A DNA stretch of 64,000 nt from Tetmemena sp. SeJ-2015 (lineage: Eukaryota; Ciliophora; Spirotrichea; Sporadotrichida; Oxytrichidae), in contig JAJKFJ010021574.1 in the NCBI GenBank assembly GCA_027382625.1, positions 1 through 64,000 on the forward strand, written 5' to 3'. A program made the translations under genes and the position numbers. Position 1 is the stretch's first letter, and each line of letters opens with the position of its first letter. The notes under the pieces were generated by a model. That model was given only the letters and a program-made list of their open reading frames with translations. It had not been told where the DNA came from and ran no database searches. This document shows positions 34,141 to 44,943 of the stretch, one piece after another.

Positions 34141-35247
34141 ATGCTGAGCAATAGCCCGCCTGTCGGACTCTATGAGCCAGATCTCGAGACAAATCTTAAT
34201 TATAATTTAAGTATATTTCATTGAGAAGGTGAGAAGAAGCGTAATATTTATTATGCTTTTGTATTTTGATAACAAAAGAGCTATCCATTAAGGATTATCC
34301 ACCTCGCTTTGATGAGTACAGTTTCAAAAAATAGCTTTAGAATTCTCCTTCAGTTTTCCATGACGTAAGAGACTCTCGCGAAATATCTCACTAAGATGAA
34401 TTCAAAGCCAAAACAGTAAGTCTTAAGAATTTAATTTTACATACTTCTCTTATAGAAAACTTTCACTTAGAGTAAAAGAAAAGGCTTTCTAAACCAGAGA
34501 GGTGAACACGATCTCGTTCCTTCTCCAAACCACTATAACCTAAAATCACTATTTGAGGTAAATAAAAACAAGGCCTTCTTGATTGATAGACCGAGAGAGG
34601 TATTCATCCAGTAAACTGATACCAAAATCAAAATCAAGGATGGGTATGGCACAGTTAGCGATAGAATTGTAAACGAGATGAATAGAGGGCCTGGACTTTA
34701 TGATATTGAAAAAGTTGATAGAGGGAAGCTATCACACGTGAAGTCAAGCTAAGCTTTCCCATTCTTGAAATCTGAAAGAGACTATAAGCACATGAATGTT
34801 GGAGACAAAAAATTGAATTTAGCTCCTGGTTAGTACTTTGATTAAGAGCAAGATATGAAAAGGAATTGGATGAAAACAGGCAAGGGGACAAATAGGGCCT
34901 ACTATGGGAGCAGGTGGCTCTGGTGATCCCAATTTTACAAATAGCATCGGGTTTTAAATCGATAGAGAGTTTGATATCAGAAAGGTAAGTAGCAATCTAT
35001 TATCTAGTACTTTAAGCTCATTAAAAATATTCTAAGTAAATATAACAAATTTATGAGTATATGAATTATGTATAGATAGACATTTATAAAATAATCTAGA
35101 AGAATAGAAGCGCGTTCATTAAAAGTAAGAGAATAGGATAAATTTAGTAGTTTATTGTAATTGTAAGAATATTTAAAAGAGTAGAAGGAGAAGTATTTCA
35201 ACTATCTTAACATAATGATTATTTCACGGCTTTATCTGAAAGATTGA
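34141..35247 (+). CDS. SHIPPO/STPGR (PG-rich) ciliary protein
   Basis: MLSNSPPVGLYEPDLETN at 34141 begins a chain of proline-glycine motifs seen in sperm-tail and axonemal microtubule-associated proteins: VPSPNHYNLKSLFEVNKNK, GPGLYDIEKVDRGK and APGQYFDQEQD. Introns starting near 34210 and 34411 (GTAAGTC...TATAG) give clean joins YNLKLSIKDYPPRF and AKTKTFTQSKRK. A frame change near 34890 leads to GAGGSGDPNFTNSIGFQIDR, then GTAAGTAG at 34986 starts another intron. The likely last exon is a basic helix, RRIEARSLKVREQDKF, with stop TGA 35245-35247. The protein probably lies along or inside ciliary microtubules (family inference). Confidence 0.75.
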
Positions 35248-35393
35248 TTTTATTAAAATTTGTTTTATTAATTTTTTGTTTAATAAATTGCAAAATGGAA
35301 AAAAACTGACACTATAATTGAATTAATTAAATGTCATAAGCAATTATTAATTTAAAGAGAGAAATCTTTGGAAGGAAATTTTAATTTTTCAAA

Positions 35394-38028
35394 ATGAGTA
35401 CGATTTGTATTTGTATTCTGTGTGTATTTAATATTCAGGAAATTATAAATTGCTTTAAATGTCAAGTTAGAAAATGCTTGGGTATCACCAACACATTGAC
35501 TCGGTCAATGATAAACACACAGATGAGCACTCCTCCTTTTAAAAAACATCAAATCAACTCTCCATTATCAGTTCTCATCAACAACATATTCTGTATTAAT
35601 TTTAAATCAAAGGCAAGAAGAAGGAGAGGGCGTGGGTGAATATAGAAGTCCCGGTTCTGATGCAAATACGAAAAAGGAAAGAAACTACAATCTTGGATAT
35701 GTCATCAACCATTTCAAATAAAGGAATTTTCATTTTTCCTTAACTTAAACCATTTTATAACAAATTATAAATCAACCTAACGTTGATATCAGCAATAGGA
35801 GGCTTTCTGTTCGGGTAAGATCAATCTATTAAATGTAATCATTAAAAAATTTAAAAGAATCTATTCTAAATTATGATTTCAATCTCTCAAATCATTTTAA
35901 GTGTTGACACTATGATCGTATTATCTGGAGCATTTTTTAACTTCTTTTTTCATTAGATATGACACTGGTGTTATTGCTGGAGCTAAACTGTATTTCTAAG
36001 ATGACTGGCCAGACATCTCAGACGCAGAAAAAGGAGTAAGTTTACTTCAAAAATTAGCATTCCAAATTTCCTTTTGTGTTTTGTCGCTTCATCATTTATA
36101 AACCTGTTTTAGACTATTGTTTCACTCGCATAATTAGGGTCTGCCTTTGGTTCTTTGATAGCAGGACCCTTTGCAGATAAGGTGGGCAGAAAGTATACTA
36201 TCCTCGCAGCTGATGTATTTTTCACTATCGGGGCCATCATCATGGGTGTTGCTCCTTCTATCCCAGTTCTTATTTTAGGTCGATTTATATGGGTGCTCAC
36301 TAATTCAACTGTTATTTAATCAAATTAGTTATAAGAGTCTTAAATATTAAACCGACTATTTTTAATTAAGTTTTTGAAATTTAAGCCCTCGATTTTTTGT
36401 AGGAGTAAGTGGATTTTAGAGGATTCCTTATTCTGAGACAAAAATTATAAATTATAAGCTCAATATTATGTTTAGTTCGGTGTAGGAATCGCTGCTATGG
36501 TGGTCCCAGTTTACTTGTCAGAAATATTTTTAATACCATATTTTTCATTAAGCATTTTAGAAGCAGCTCCTACTGAGATTAGAGGATCTCTGGTAACTTT
36601 CAACGTACTTCTTATCACAGGGGGACAGTTTATCTCTTACTTATAATGAAAGGAATTTTTCTAAAAACAATTTGCTACTTGATCTGCATTCATCTTTGAT
36701 TAAACTATTTTTGACACTTACTTAAAGTATACACACATAATTTAATTGCTCTCGGTAGAAACTGGAGACTGATGCTAGGCCTTGCCGCAACACCTTCTTT
36801 AATCCAAATATTGGGAATGATTTTCATGCCTGAGACTCCAGTTTTTCTCTACAAACAGGGCAAGATCAGGGAGGCTGACAAAGCATTAGGAAGGATCTAC
36901 AAAAAGCAATTCCTAGAACAAAAGAAAGTAGAGATTCAATAAGAGGTCGAAAGCGTCAAAATAGAAAGCAGAGATCCATTCCTCATTCAGATTAAACATC
37001 TCTTCACAATATATACTCGCTGCATTGAACATACAATAAGTTTTTGTTTCCCTCATTTATATTGTGCTGGGAGCAGGCTTGCAATTCTGGCAATAGTTCT
37101 GTGGAATAAATACAGTGATGTACTTTGGGCCCGATATTTTACAGAAATCCGGATTTGGTGATTCATCGGACCCCTCTTCACTTCTGATTGCGTCACTACC
37201 TTTGGCTGGAATGAATGCTCTAGGCACCCTAGTTGCTATCTTCTATATAGATTAAGTGAATATAAAGTACTAGATTTGTTCAAATAATTTAAGATCTATA
37301 TCGATAAGTTAGGTAGAAGATACATCATGCTCAGATTAATTCCATTTGTCGGAGCTGCCTTATTGCCATTAATTCATTTGTCTTTTTCTATTAATTATTG
37401 GTAATATCTACAGGACTGGGATTAAAAGGTTACGGCACTCTTTAGAGCACGGAAGATGAATTGATTTATTTCATATGTTAAATGTAGGCAAGTGGGTGTC
37501 TTTGACTGGAATTCTACTCTACCTGGCGTTCTTCTCTATCTCGCTAGGGTGCACACCTTGGACAATAAACTCAGAAATCTATCCTCTTCATTTGAGAGGA
37601 GCAGGAAACTCTGTTTCCACTACTACAAACTGGGTTTCAAACTACGTCGTCTCACAATTCTTCCTTATTGTCACTACTACCACCACTTTAATCGATATTT
37701 GAATGAGACTAATAACATATATTGATATTGTTTAACCACTGGGCAAGTTGTGACGTTTGCAGTACTGGCAGGATTTTGTTCATTAGCTTGGTTGTTTGTG
37801 TACTACCTCTGCCCCGAAACAAAAGGCAAGCCCATCGAATAAATAGTTCCCATAAAATGCACATTCTATCTTACATACAAACACTTTTGAATATAGTTGA
37901 GGAATTGTGCCCCCACACCAAGAACCACCACCAAGAGGTAACAATGCTAGCAGATCACGATGCCGCAAAGGAGACAGACTGACTCTTATATTAGTGCTAG
38001 CACTACAACTACAGAACAACTGACTTGA
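35394..38028 (+). CDS. Major facilitator sugar/inositol transporter
   Basis: Twelve-helix MFS transporter of the sugar porter family. Seen: first helix [20 protein letters not shown], the loop signature [20 protein letters not shown] after helix 4, [18 protein letters not shown] (the PESPR-like region of helix 5-6), [13 protein letters not shown] after helix 6, [15 protein letters not shown] in helix 7, and [19 protein letters not shown] near helix 10; [10 protein letters not shown] closes the C-terminal domain. These are the classical sugar-porter signatures. Stop TGA 38026-38028. Introns or IESs: 35815-35956, one near 36034-36113, 36534-36562, and others near 36300-36480, 36640-36760 and 37245-37470. 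The N terminus from [11 protein letters not shown] at 35394 is uncertain. Substrate is probably a hexose or myo-inositol (often proton coupled). Confidence 0.88.
36534..36562 (+). other. IES (29 bp), pointer AGAA
   Basis: AGAA at 36530-36533 and 36559-36562. Deletion joins VPVYLSE to AAPTEIRG, a nearly invariant sugar-porter sequence. Confidence 0.8.
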
Positions 38029-38029
38029 T

Positions 38030-38430
38030 ACAACTCAGAGAAATGGGATAGCAAATATTATCTGATAAAAGAGAAAACATATTTCCACGATGAACAACGA
38101 CAACAATATCAAATTTAAACTCATTATTTCTTTATTTTCGCTATTCACTCAAAATCAGGAATCTAGAAGACAAAGTTCATATAATTTAACTACTAAAACG
38201 AAAGCGTCATATGATTTCAAATGTATGCAAAGATAAATTTTAGATAAAATTCTACAATGAAGTAAAACAAATTCTTCAGGAATTATTCAAAACTCTAATG
38301 AATATATTTAATGTGGACACAAATATAATTGAATAAGTGATGAGCATGTCAGAATTAAAATTATATATGAAAATAAAGTTAAGATTAAATAAATCTGAAT
38401 AGAATGGAATTAAGTTAAATAAAATAGCTT
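38030..38430. other. AT-rich intergenic region
   Basis: A spacer between the transporter and the next plus-strand gene. No ORF of note and no motif recognised. Confidence 0.45.
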
Positions 38431-39895
38431 CTAATATCTCCAGTCCCAATCACTAATAGCATTTCTTCTCTCACATTTAACTCTAATAAATAATCTTAGG
38501 TTAGGCCTAGTTCAGCGAAGGTTGCTTCTTTGGGAAGACCTCTCTCTGGAAAATAGTTGCAGACTAAAAATACGAGTAGAGCTGTAAATGTAGATAATGG
38601 TTTGCAAATTAATGTTGAAAATTCCAATGATTACCACCTTAGAAAGATCCTAGCCAAAGAAAGAGTTCTCTAAAGACAAACTACTAACTATCATAGCAAC
38701 AAAGAGATCTACAAAAGCTAATCAAATCTCAAAGATAATAAAAGCAATATGCCCGATTCGAAACTAAATAAGGATGGGAGCAAGTAAAACTTGGACATTA
38801 AGAGTTAAAACGAAGGGAAAAGCTAGATGAAGATCGAAATTGCATAACTGGAGGATAAACATTCTCTCAAAAGTGCTGCGATTATTCTCAGTGATAGATT
38901 TTATGTTTGAATATTTGAAGATAGATTTCAATAGTCAATCCCACCTCTTGATATACAAAAGGGCAATCTCTTCTCAAAATAGGCTAATGATTACTACAGA
39001 CAAAAGTCAAATAGACTACTTCAAGAAGCGATCAGCCAAAACTAAAAACCAAAACGCCCCAATTCCGCAAAAGCTAATTAAATCAGCCAGATTGTTTCTA
39101 ACTTATCAATGAGTAGAAACGATGGATCAGGAAATAAATCCCAAAACAATATAGATAGCAGAAATATTCCAAAAGAGTATAATTTTGAGACACCAAAAAG
39201 ATCTTTAGGGAAAATAGAATCGCATAACACTCAAGCTCAATCAAATCGCTCGTCATTTTAATTTAATGAAGAGATTGCAGGTCTCTTCTTCACAAGCTAG
39301 ATCCTCATTTAAAAGTCCTTAATATAATCCAATAATATCTGGCAGTTCTATAAATGAGCCTCCCTACTAACAAGCTTTTGCTCCTTTAATTGGTGAATTA
39401 GTAAAAGGCCATCATTAATAGAGAAGGGAGAGATTAGATAAAGAGGAGGATAAAGTTTAGAAAGTCCAAGAATATAAGCAGCTGCTGATAAGCTAGAGCC
39501 AACGCAAAATAAGAGAAGGCTTTACTAATTTTGACATAATAAACTTTGAGAAGAAGATTCAACGGATGCCATTTAAGAAAGAAAATCTGGGCAAAGTTTT
39601 CGATTTTTATAATTCTTGTATTTTGATTGTAGATATTTAGGATGAAATCGAAAGAATACATCTTTTATTCTTTTAATTCAAGAAAACAAGTTTAGCTTAG
39701 AAATTTTAGCTGTTCAAATTATTTAAGTTGTTATAGTTTTCTAGGTAGGTTAAGAAGCTATCAAAAGATTACCTCAATAAGATCAAGATTAATTTATTTT
39801 AACCAAATTAATCTCTATTTCTTAATTAAATTTTTCAAACAAAGATAGTACTGAAATTTTTTTCTTAGAATTATACTTATTTTTATGAGCTATGA
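38430..39895 (+). CDS. Unidentified protein with disordered N-terminal half
   Basis: Open frame SPVPITNSISSLTFNSNK, with SSAKVASLGRPLSGK, then KILAKERVLQRQT and KIEIAQLEDKHSLKSAA. A 27-bp IES (38902-38928) removes a TGA and joins ILSDRF to QQSIPPLDIQKG. A further frame change near 39270 leads to SSFKSPQYNPIISGSSIN and the charged helix RRERLDKEEDKVQKVQEYK, then ENLGKVFDFYNSCILIVD. TGA 39893-39895 is the first stop. NFEKKIQRMPFKKENLGK suggests a folded C-terminal part, family unknown. The ATG is not assigned. Confidence 0.55.
38902..38928 (+). other. IES (27 bp), pointer GATAGATTT
   Basis: The 9-bp repeat is at 38893-38901 and 38920-38928. Deletion removes a TGA and continues SDRFQQSIPPL. Confidence 0.9.
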
Positions 39896-39899
39896 TTTA

Positions 39900-40090
39900 A
39901 ACTTGAATATATTATTATAAAATGAATTCGATTTAGAGAGAGCTACATTTCACAACTATTAGAAGAGTTACTTAAAAAAGATTGAAGATAATTAGGAAGT
40001 GTTTAGGCGCTAGAGTGGGATGTGCTCTAAAAGAGTAGACCAAGCTAAACTACATAACTTTATAAATGATGCCCTCAGAAAGGTTTGATT
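39900..40090 (+). CDS. Short coding piece, possibly the end of the preceding gene
   Basis: About 60 codons read QNEFDLERATFHNYQKSYLK to DQAKLHNFINDALRKV with TGA near 40088-40090. Composition is clearly protein-like and helical. It may be the last germline piece of the gene at 38.4-39.9 kb, joined after removal of a short insert, or a piece of a gene elsewhere. Confidence 0.4.
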
Positions 40091-40836
40091 TGTTTATTTT
40101 CTCAATATTTTCCCAACATTTTCACACATCGTCATTTCATATTATGAATTTCATAAATTTTATTTCTAAAAAGTTTTTATTAAATTTATTAAAGTAGATA
40201 ATATGAATAAGGGGACTTAATATTTTGTCTTTATTTAATTGATATGATGTGTGGAAAAATTTGCACTTTTGCCTTAGAAATACAAAGTTAAGGATTAAAA
40301 TTCTTCAAGATTTATTTATTTTAGAATCACCCACCAATTTAATTAATGTTAGTTATTTATGTAACAATAATACTTGTCACTAATGCTAATCCATTATTTT
40401 GTAAGCAATTTATTAAATGCATCTTTAGTTCTTCACTTTTGGTAAATAATTATTTTAGTTTATCGTAAGTATAATAATCATCTATAAAAGTAATTATTTA
40501 ATTTACGACTATTGTTTTATATATCATTTGTTAAAAACTACTTAGCTGCATGTTTTTATTGTTTGGATAATTAGATTTGAATAGTAAAAATAATAATAAA
40601 TAAAATAAATAACAATGGATAAACTCTTAAGAATCCTCAAGCTCCCATAATTGAATTACTTCTTTTCAAGAAATGGGGGAGGGGAACTGAAATTCTCAGG
40701 ATTAAAATAAAATTTTTAATATGCTTGTAGTTACTATATATTAACAATTAGTGGTGAGGTTCTCATTAATCGCTTTTAAATTTAAAATATAAAGTTAAAG
40801 CAATTTATATATAAGGTTTAAAACTACAAAAATAAG
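40091..40836. other. AT-rich spacer, 0.75 kb
   Basis: Roughly 78-80% A+T with no open frame of note, no terminal inverted repeats found by eye and no transposase-like reading. Probably germline-limited intergenic DNA. Confidence 0.5.
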
Positions 40837-43020
40837 ATGTATTGTTTATTTTCGAAAGTGCCCCTCTAAAAATCTTTAAGAGGCGTATTTGCTTAGCTAA
40901 TAACCAAACTCATCCAATTTATTCTTACCAAGGTATGTTAATTCCCTAATCAATAAAATGATCAACATAAATCATTTCAATACCATCACTCCAATAAAAT
41001 GCTAATCGAAGTTATAAAATTTTAATGGCCTAATTTCCATTTAGTACAAAGCTAAGAAATTGAAAGAGAAATTGGAAGTAGCAGGGTGCTCTGAAGACTG
41101 GGTGGAGCTGGCACGAAGTCTCGACTAGCTTGAGGGCAAGGATTTGTGGAAGCTGAATCCTAGATCATCCTTATATGACTATGAGCGAATCAAAGATAGG
41201 TACCACTGCATGAAGTCACTTAGACAGGATAAAGACATCAAGGGACTAGTTAATTGTCTCCGTTAAGACTTGTTAAAAATTTAGGAGGGATAGCCACACC
41301 GGAGTTATATAACTAATGCTATCTGGGAACGAAGAGACTCATTGAAAAGTATCATAATGAAGTAATCGAGTGCATAAGATTCATTTTCTACTACAAAGGA
41401 CAGAAGATTAACATGGATTAGAAACTTGAGTTCTTTTCTGAAACGAGGCACTCCTTCGGAAGAACCGCTCTTCTTCTTAGTGGAGGAGCTTATAATAATT
41501 TAATTTTTAGCTACTTTTGGAAGATTCCATATTGGTGTAATCAAAGCACTCTGGGAATAAGACTTGATTAAAGTTTTATCTTATTTTCTTATTGATGCCT
41601 CGGATAATTTGTGGTTCCTCAGTTGGAAGTATCATCGGAGCTATAATATGCTGTCGAAAGTATGAGGAGATAGGAAAAGTTCTTGAGCCCTCGCAGTATG
41701 TTGAAAATCCATTTCTCAAGTACAAGACCAAGAACCCTCTTTAAATTCTCACTAACTTGTTTTCAGGCTAGTCAGTACTTGATTCTGTGCATCTCAAAAC
41801 CCTGCTTTAAAAGCTGCTTGGCAATGTTACTTTTAAAGAAGTCCATGATAGATTCAAGTGGAACCTCAATATAAACTTGTAAAATGAATTTTCATTAACT
41901 GCATCACTCTTAATGAGTTTAACTGTTACAGATGCAAATAAAGTGGATGAGTCACGCCTATTGAATTACTTAACGACTCCAAATGTAGTTGTGTGGTCTG
42001 CAGTGCTTGCTTCTGCAGCTATTCCTAGTTTTTTCGATCCTGTGGAGCTGATAGTGAAGAATGAGGGTTAGGAGGAACTAGAGCCCTATCATGTAGGATC
42101 TAGAAGAGTTTACTACATAGATGGCTCGATTGGAAGAGATCTACCGATGCAGAGAATGTCAGAACTTTTCAACGTCAATTCTTTCATCGTCTCTCAAGTT
42201 AACCCCCACGTTGTTCCATTTGTAGCAGAAGATGGAGGAGGCATTCTCGAAAACCATTTTAAAAAGCGCTTCACAACCACCCTTAAAGCCATTCTGGGAA
42301 TGAGATCAAGCACTTTATCAATCAAGCAGTTACTCTGGGCTGCCTCCCACTTTCAATTCAAAGATTGAGCTACCTAATCACTTAGTAGTACAAAGGCCAT
42401 GTTACTTTAGTTCCAAAAACTAAGATGGCTCACTATAGAAATATTCATATTGGTATATTGATAAATTGAATTAATATTCTTGTTAATCCTTCAAGGAAAG
42501 ATTACGAGGAGGCCATCAAATGCTCCTATAACTGCACTCTACAAAGTAAGATAATCTATAAATACGTTATTGCTTAATTTTCTAATTAAAGAGTGCTTAT
42601 TAACCATTAAATTATAGAGCTGTCGCTGATAAGAGCAGTTTTTGGGATAGAGAGAGAATTTGATAGATACTATCAGAGGTTGAAGCAATCACTGAAGGGC
42701 GAATCTAATCAGGAGCAGTAACTAAACGATTTCAATTTGATAGAGTATACGGCATCACGACCAGGTTAAAATCATCATGAATTCTAATGGGATGAAGATG
42801 AGGATAATGAAAATTTAATTGTCTTTACTTTTCAAATTAAAAATATAAATGACCTAGAATAATTAGAAAATAGACATAATGAATTGGTCTGCTACATATC
42901 TAAGACTCACAAAAGCACTATTGATTTAGAGAGGATGAAATAAGTTTTATGCTAGGGCACCACTCCTCATCATGAAAATTAAGATCTAAATAGAATTTTA
43001 ATTAAATAAAAATCTCTAAT
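40837..43020 (+). CDS. Patatin-like triacylglycerol lipase (SDP1/TGL3-5 type)
   Basis: MYCLFSKVPLQKSLRGVF starts at 40837; an intron (40933-41044, GTATGT...TTTAG) leads into the DUF3336-like part (EDWVELARSLDQLEGKDLWK, then SSLYDYERIKDRYHCMKSL). The patatin core follows: FGRTALLLSGGA (oxyanion glycines), GVIKALWEQDLIKV, the nucleophile elbow IICGSSVGSIIGA (GxSxG), and YYIDGSIGRDLPMQRMSELF with the catalytic Asp in DGS; SFIVSQVNPHVVPF is typical of lipid-droplet TAG lipases. The C-terminal part has YKGHVTLVPKTK and NPSRKDYEEAIKCSYNCTL. It should hydrolyse storage triacylglycerol. IESs near 41270, 41500, 41585 (CTTAT repeats) and 42367 are needed. The stop is not clear; the frame stays open into the next gene. 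Confidence 0.85.
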
Positions 43021-43099
43021 ATAATACTCAATCCAAATATAAACAAGCTACAATTATGATTCAATTTGGATCTATTTAGAGAATAATTAAAAAAAAGAG

Positions 43100-43990
43100 A
43101 TGTTTAAATCTATCTTTAAACTTCAAACTAGAAGTTTCTCATATGGCTTTCGACCCTTTTAACCTTTGCAAGATCATCAAAGGAGATTGCAAGATCTAGG
43201 ACTGACTCTCTAGGTCTTAGATGAAGATATTTATGAAGGGACAGCAAAACTTATCGACCAAACTTTCTCTGAATTTGAACCCGCAAATCAGATATTTTCA
43301 GTACAGTAAGGATAGATGTTCGAGTTATTCCTCAGCTTAAAAAACCACTGGCTATCCTAATTTATTTTGTTTGGCTTCAGCAAGGTACCTAACTGGCCAT
43401 CCTTGATAAGGAGAAGAAAGTTGTAGCTGGCCTTATTATGGAGGATTTAGTTAGGGAAATACCAGAAGGATCATATCCAACTGCCAAACCACTTCAAGAG
43501 CTCTTTGAATATCTGGAATCTCTCTATAAAAACTAAACGAAGCAGCATTTGAGGGGAGAGGTTAGTCATATACTGATGATAGCAGTAGATGGGAAATATC
43601 AAGGTCAGAAACTTGCTAACATCATTATGCCAGAGGCAATTAGACTTGCACAGTAGAGAGGATACAAAGAGATTGTGGCAGAATGTACCTCAATTCGAAG
43701 CCAAAACTTATTTGAGAGATTCTGTTTCAGAGCCACTTCTGAACACAGCTACATCCCTCTCATGGATTAGAGAAAGACTGATGAGAAAGTCAGATCCAAG
43801 ATAGCTGAGATCTTTGGCAACAAAGAACCAAAGCTCAAGTTGATGCACAGATAACTGTGAGTACAAGGTGGTTGAGATGCCATTCCAATATCACTAAGGA
43901 TCCTGCTGTATCTAAATTCTTATATCAATACCTTTCATGATTCAAGTTAACTCATAGTTGATTCGATTTAAGAAGCATTTAGGATATTTC
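43100..43990 (+). CDS. GNAT-family N-acetyltransferase
   Basis: MFKSIFKLQTRSFSYGFR starts at 43100, followed by DLGLTLQVLDEDIYEGTA and the GNAT fold: VVAGLIMEDLV, then SHILMIAVDGKYQGQKLA with the acetyl-CoA loop (Q/RxxGxxG/A form YQGQKLA), NIIMPEAIRLAQQRGYKEI and ECTSIRSQNLFERFCFRA. The last part is NCEYKVVEMPFQYH. An IES near 43350-43390 separates LKNHW from LAILDKEKK, and another near 43850 precedes DNCEYK. The acceptor substrate is unknown; plant and protist relatives with this layout act on small molecules or are uncharacterised. Confidence 0.75.
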
Positions 43991-44009
43991 CCTTTTTATT
44001 AAATTTCTC

Positions 44010-44687
44010 ATCATGAAGAGAAAGCTATGCTAAATTAACTTCAGACCTCTAGCAGAGGTCAGTTTGATCTAGAGAATAAGCAACTTGAGGAAAAGTTCAA
44101 TAAGTACTACTACTATAATAGCCAGCAAAAGGCTGGGTAAAGACAGTTTTAAGCTAGAGGAGGAATTCCCAAGGTTGACTCAATGGCAACTATAATGAGT
44201 GTGAACAGTTAAGACTTCTTTGGAAGTGAGGCTGGAGATGAGGTCGGACACTAAGATCTGGGTCAAGAATATTTCGATGAATAGGAGGAGGAAAATCAGG
44301 AGTATCTTTATATATCATTTGTGATTATTATGAATTGTAAATATACTTTAGCGAGAGGTGGGCTAGACAATATTAGGAAGAGAAGGAGCCTATAAAGGGG
44401 CTAATATAGCTTATGATATTTAAGCATAGAGAGGCTAAAAATAGTAATTTCAGGCCAACCTTTACACTAATAGCTAGAATAAATCAAAGTTCCCACAAAC
44501 ATCTCAGGTTCTTTTTAATTCAATGAATAGAAACTTGAGGAAGAATACTTAAGATGATGAGAATCATGCTGAAATCTTAAATCCTAATAAAATTCGCAAT
44601 GGAATTCCTCCTACAATAAATAATTAAATGAGTGGCTTGAGGAAGAATGACAGTCTCTTTTTACTTTAGAATGAGTTTCTCAGCTGA
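44010..44687 (+). CDS. Gln/Asn-rich C-terminal region, unidentified
   Basis: Open stretch EEKAMLNQLQTSSRGQFD, KFNKYYYYNSQQKAGQRQ, VDSMATIMSVNSQDFFGSE and an acidic run, then after a break near 44300-44345 RWARQYQEEKEPIKGANIA to SGLRKNDSLFLLQNEFLS with TGA 44685-44687. No ATG is evident, so it may be the disordered tail of the acetyltransferase gene or a separate small gene. No domain recognised. Confidence 0.45.
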
Positions 44688-44943
44688 TAGATATGTTGAT
44701 ATCAATTTGTAATCATAAGAGCTATATCAAGAATTTGTGAGCATAGCTAAGAGTTTTATTTCTTAATGCACGAATTCAAGTATATTATGTGCTAACTTAA
44801 CGAAAGGAGATATAAGGTAAATGCTGAATTGCAAGAAATCCATTCATCACTTAAATTATGTTACATAATATCTATAGATTAAAACTCTATGCAAGGTTCA
44901 ATTGAACATCAGGTTGAAACTTTTGCTCTAAGCTCTAAGATTA

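Noticed and set aside
40091..40836. Transposon (TBE-like) in the AT-rich spacer
   Set aside because: No transposase reading frame, telomere-like C4A4 ends or inverted repeats were found.
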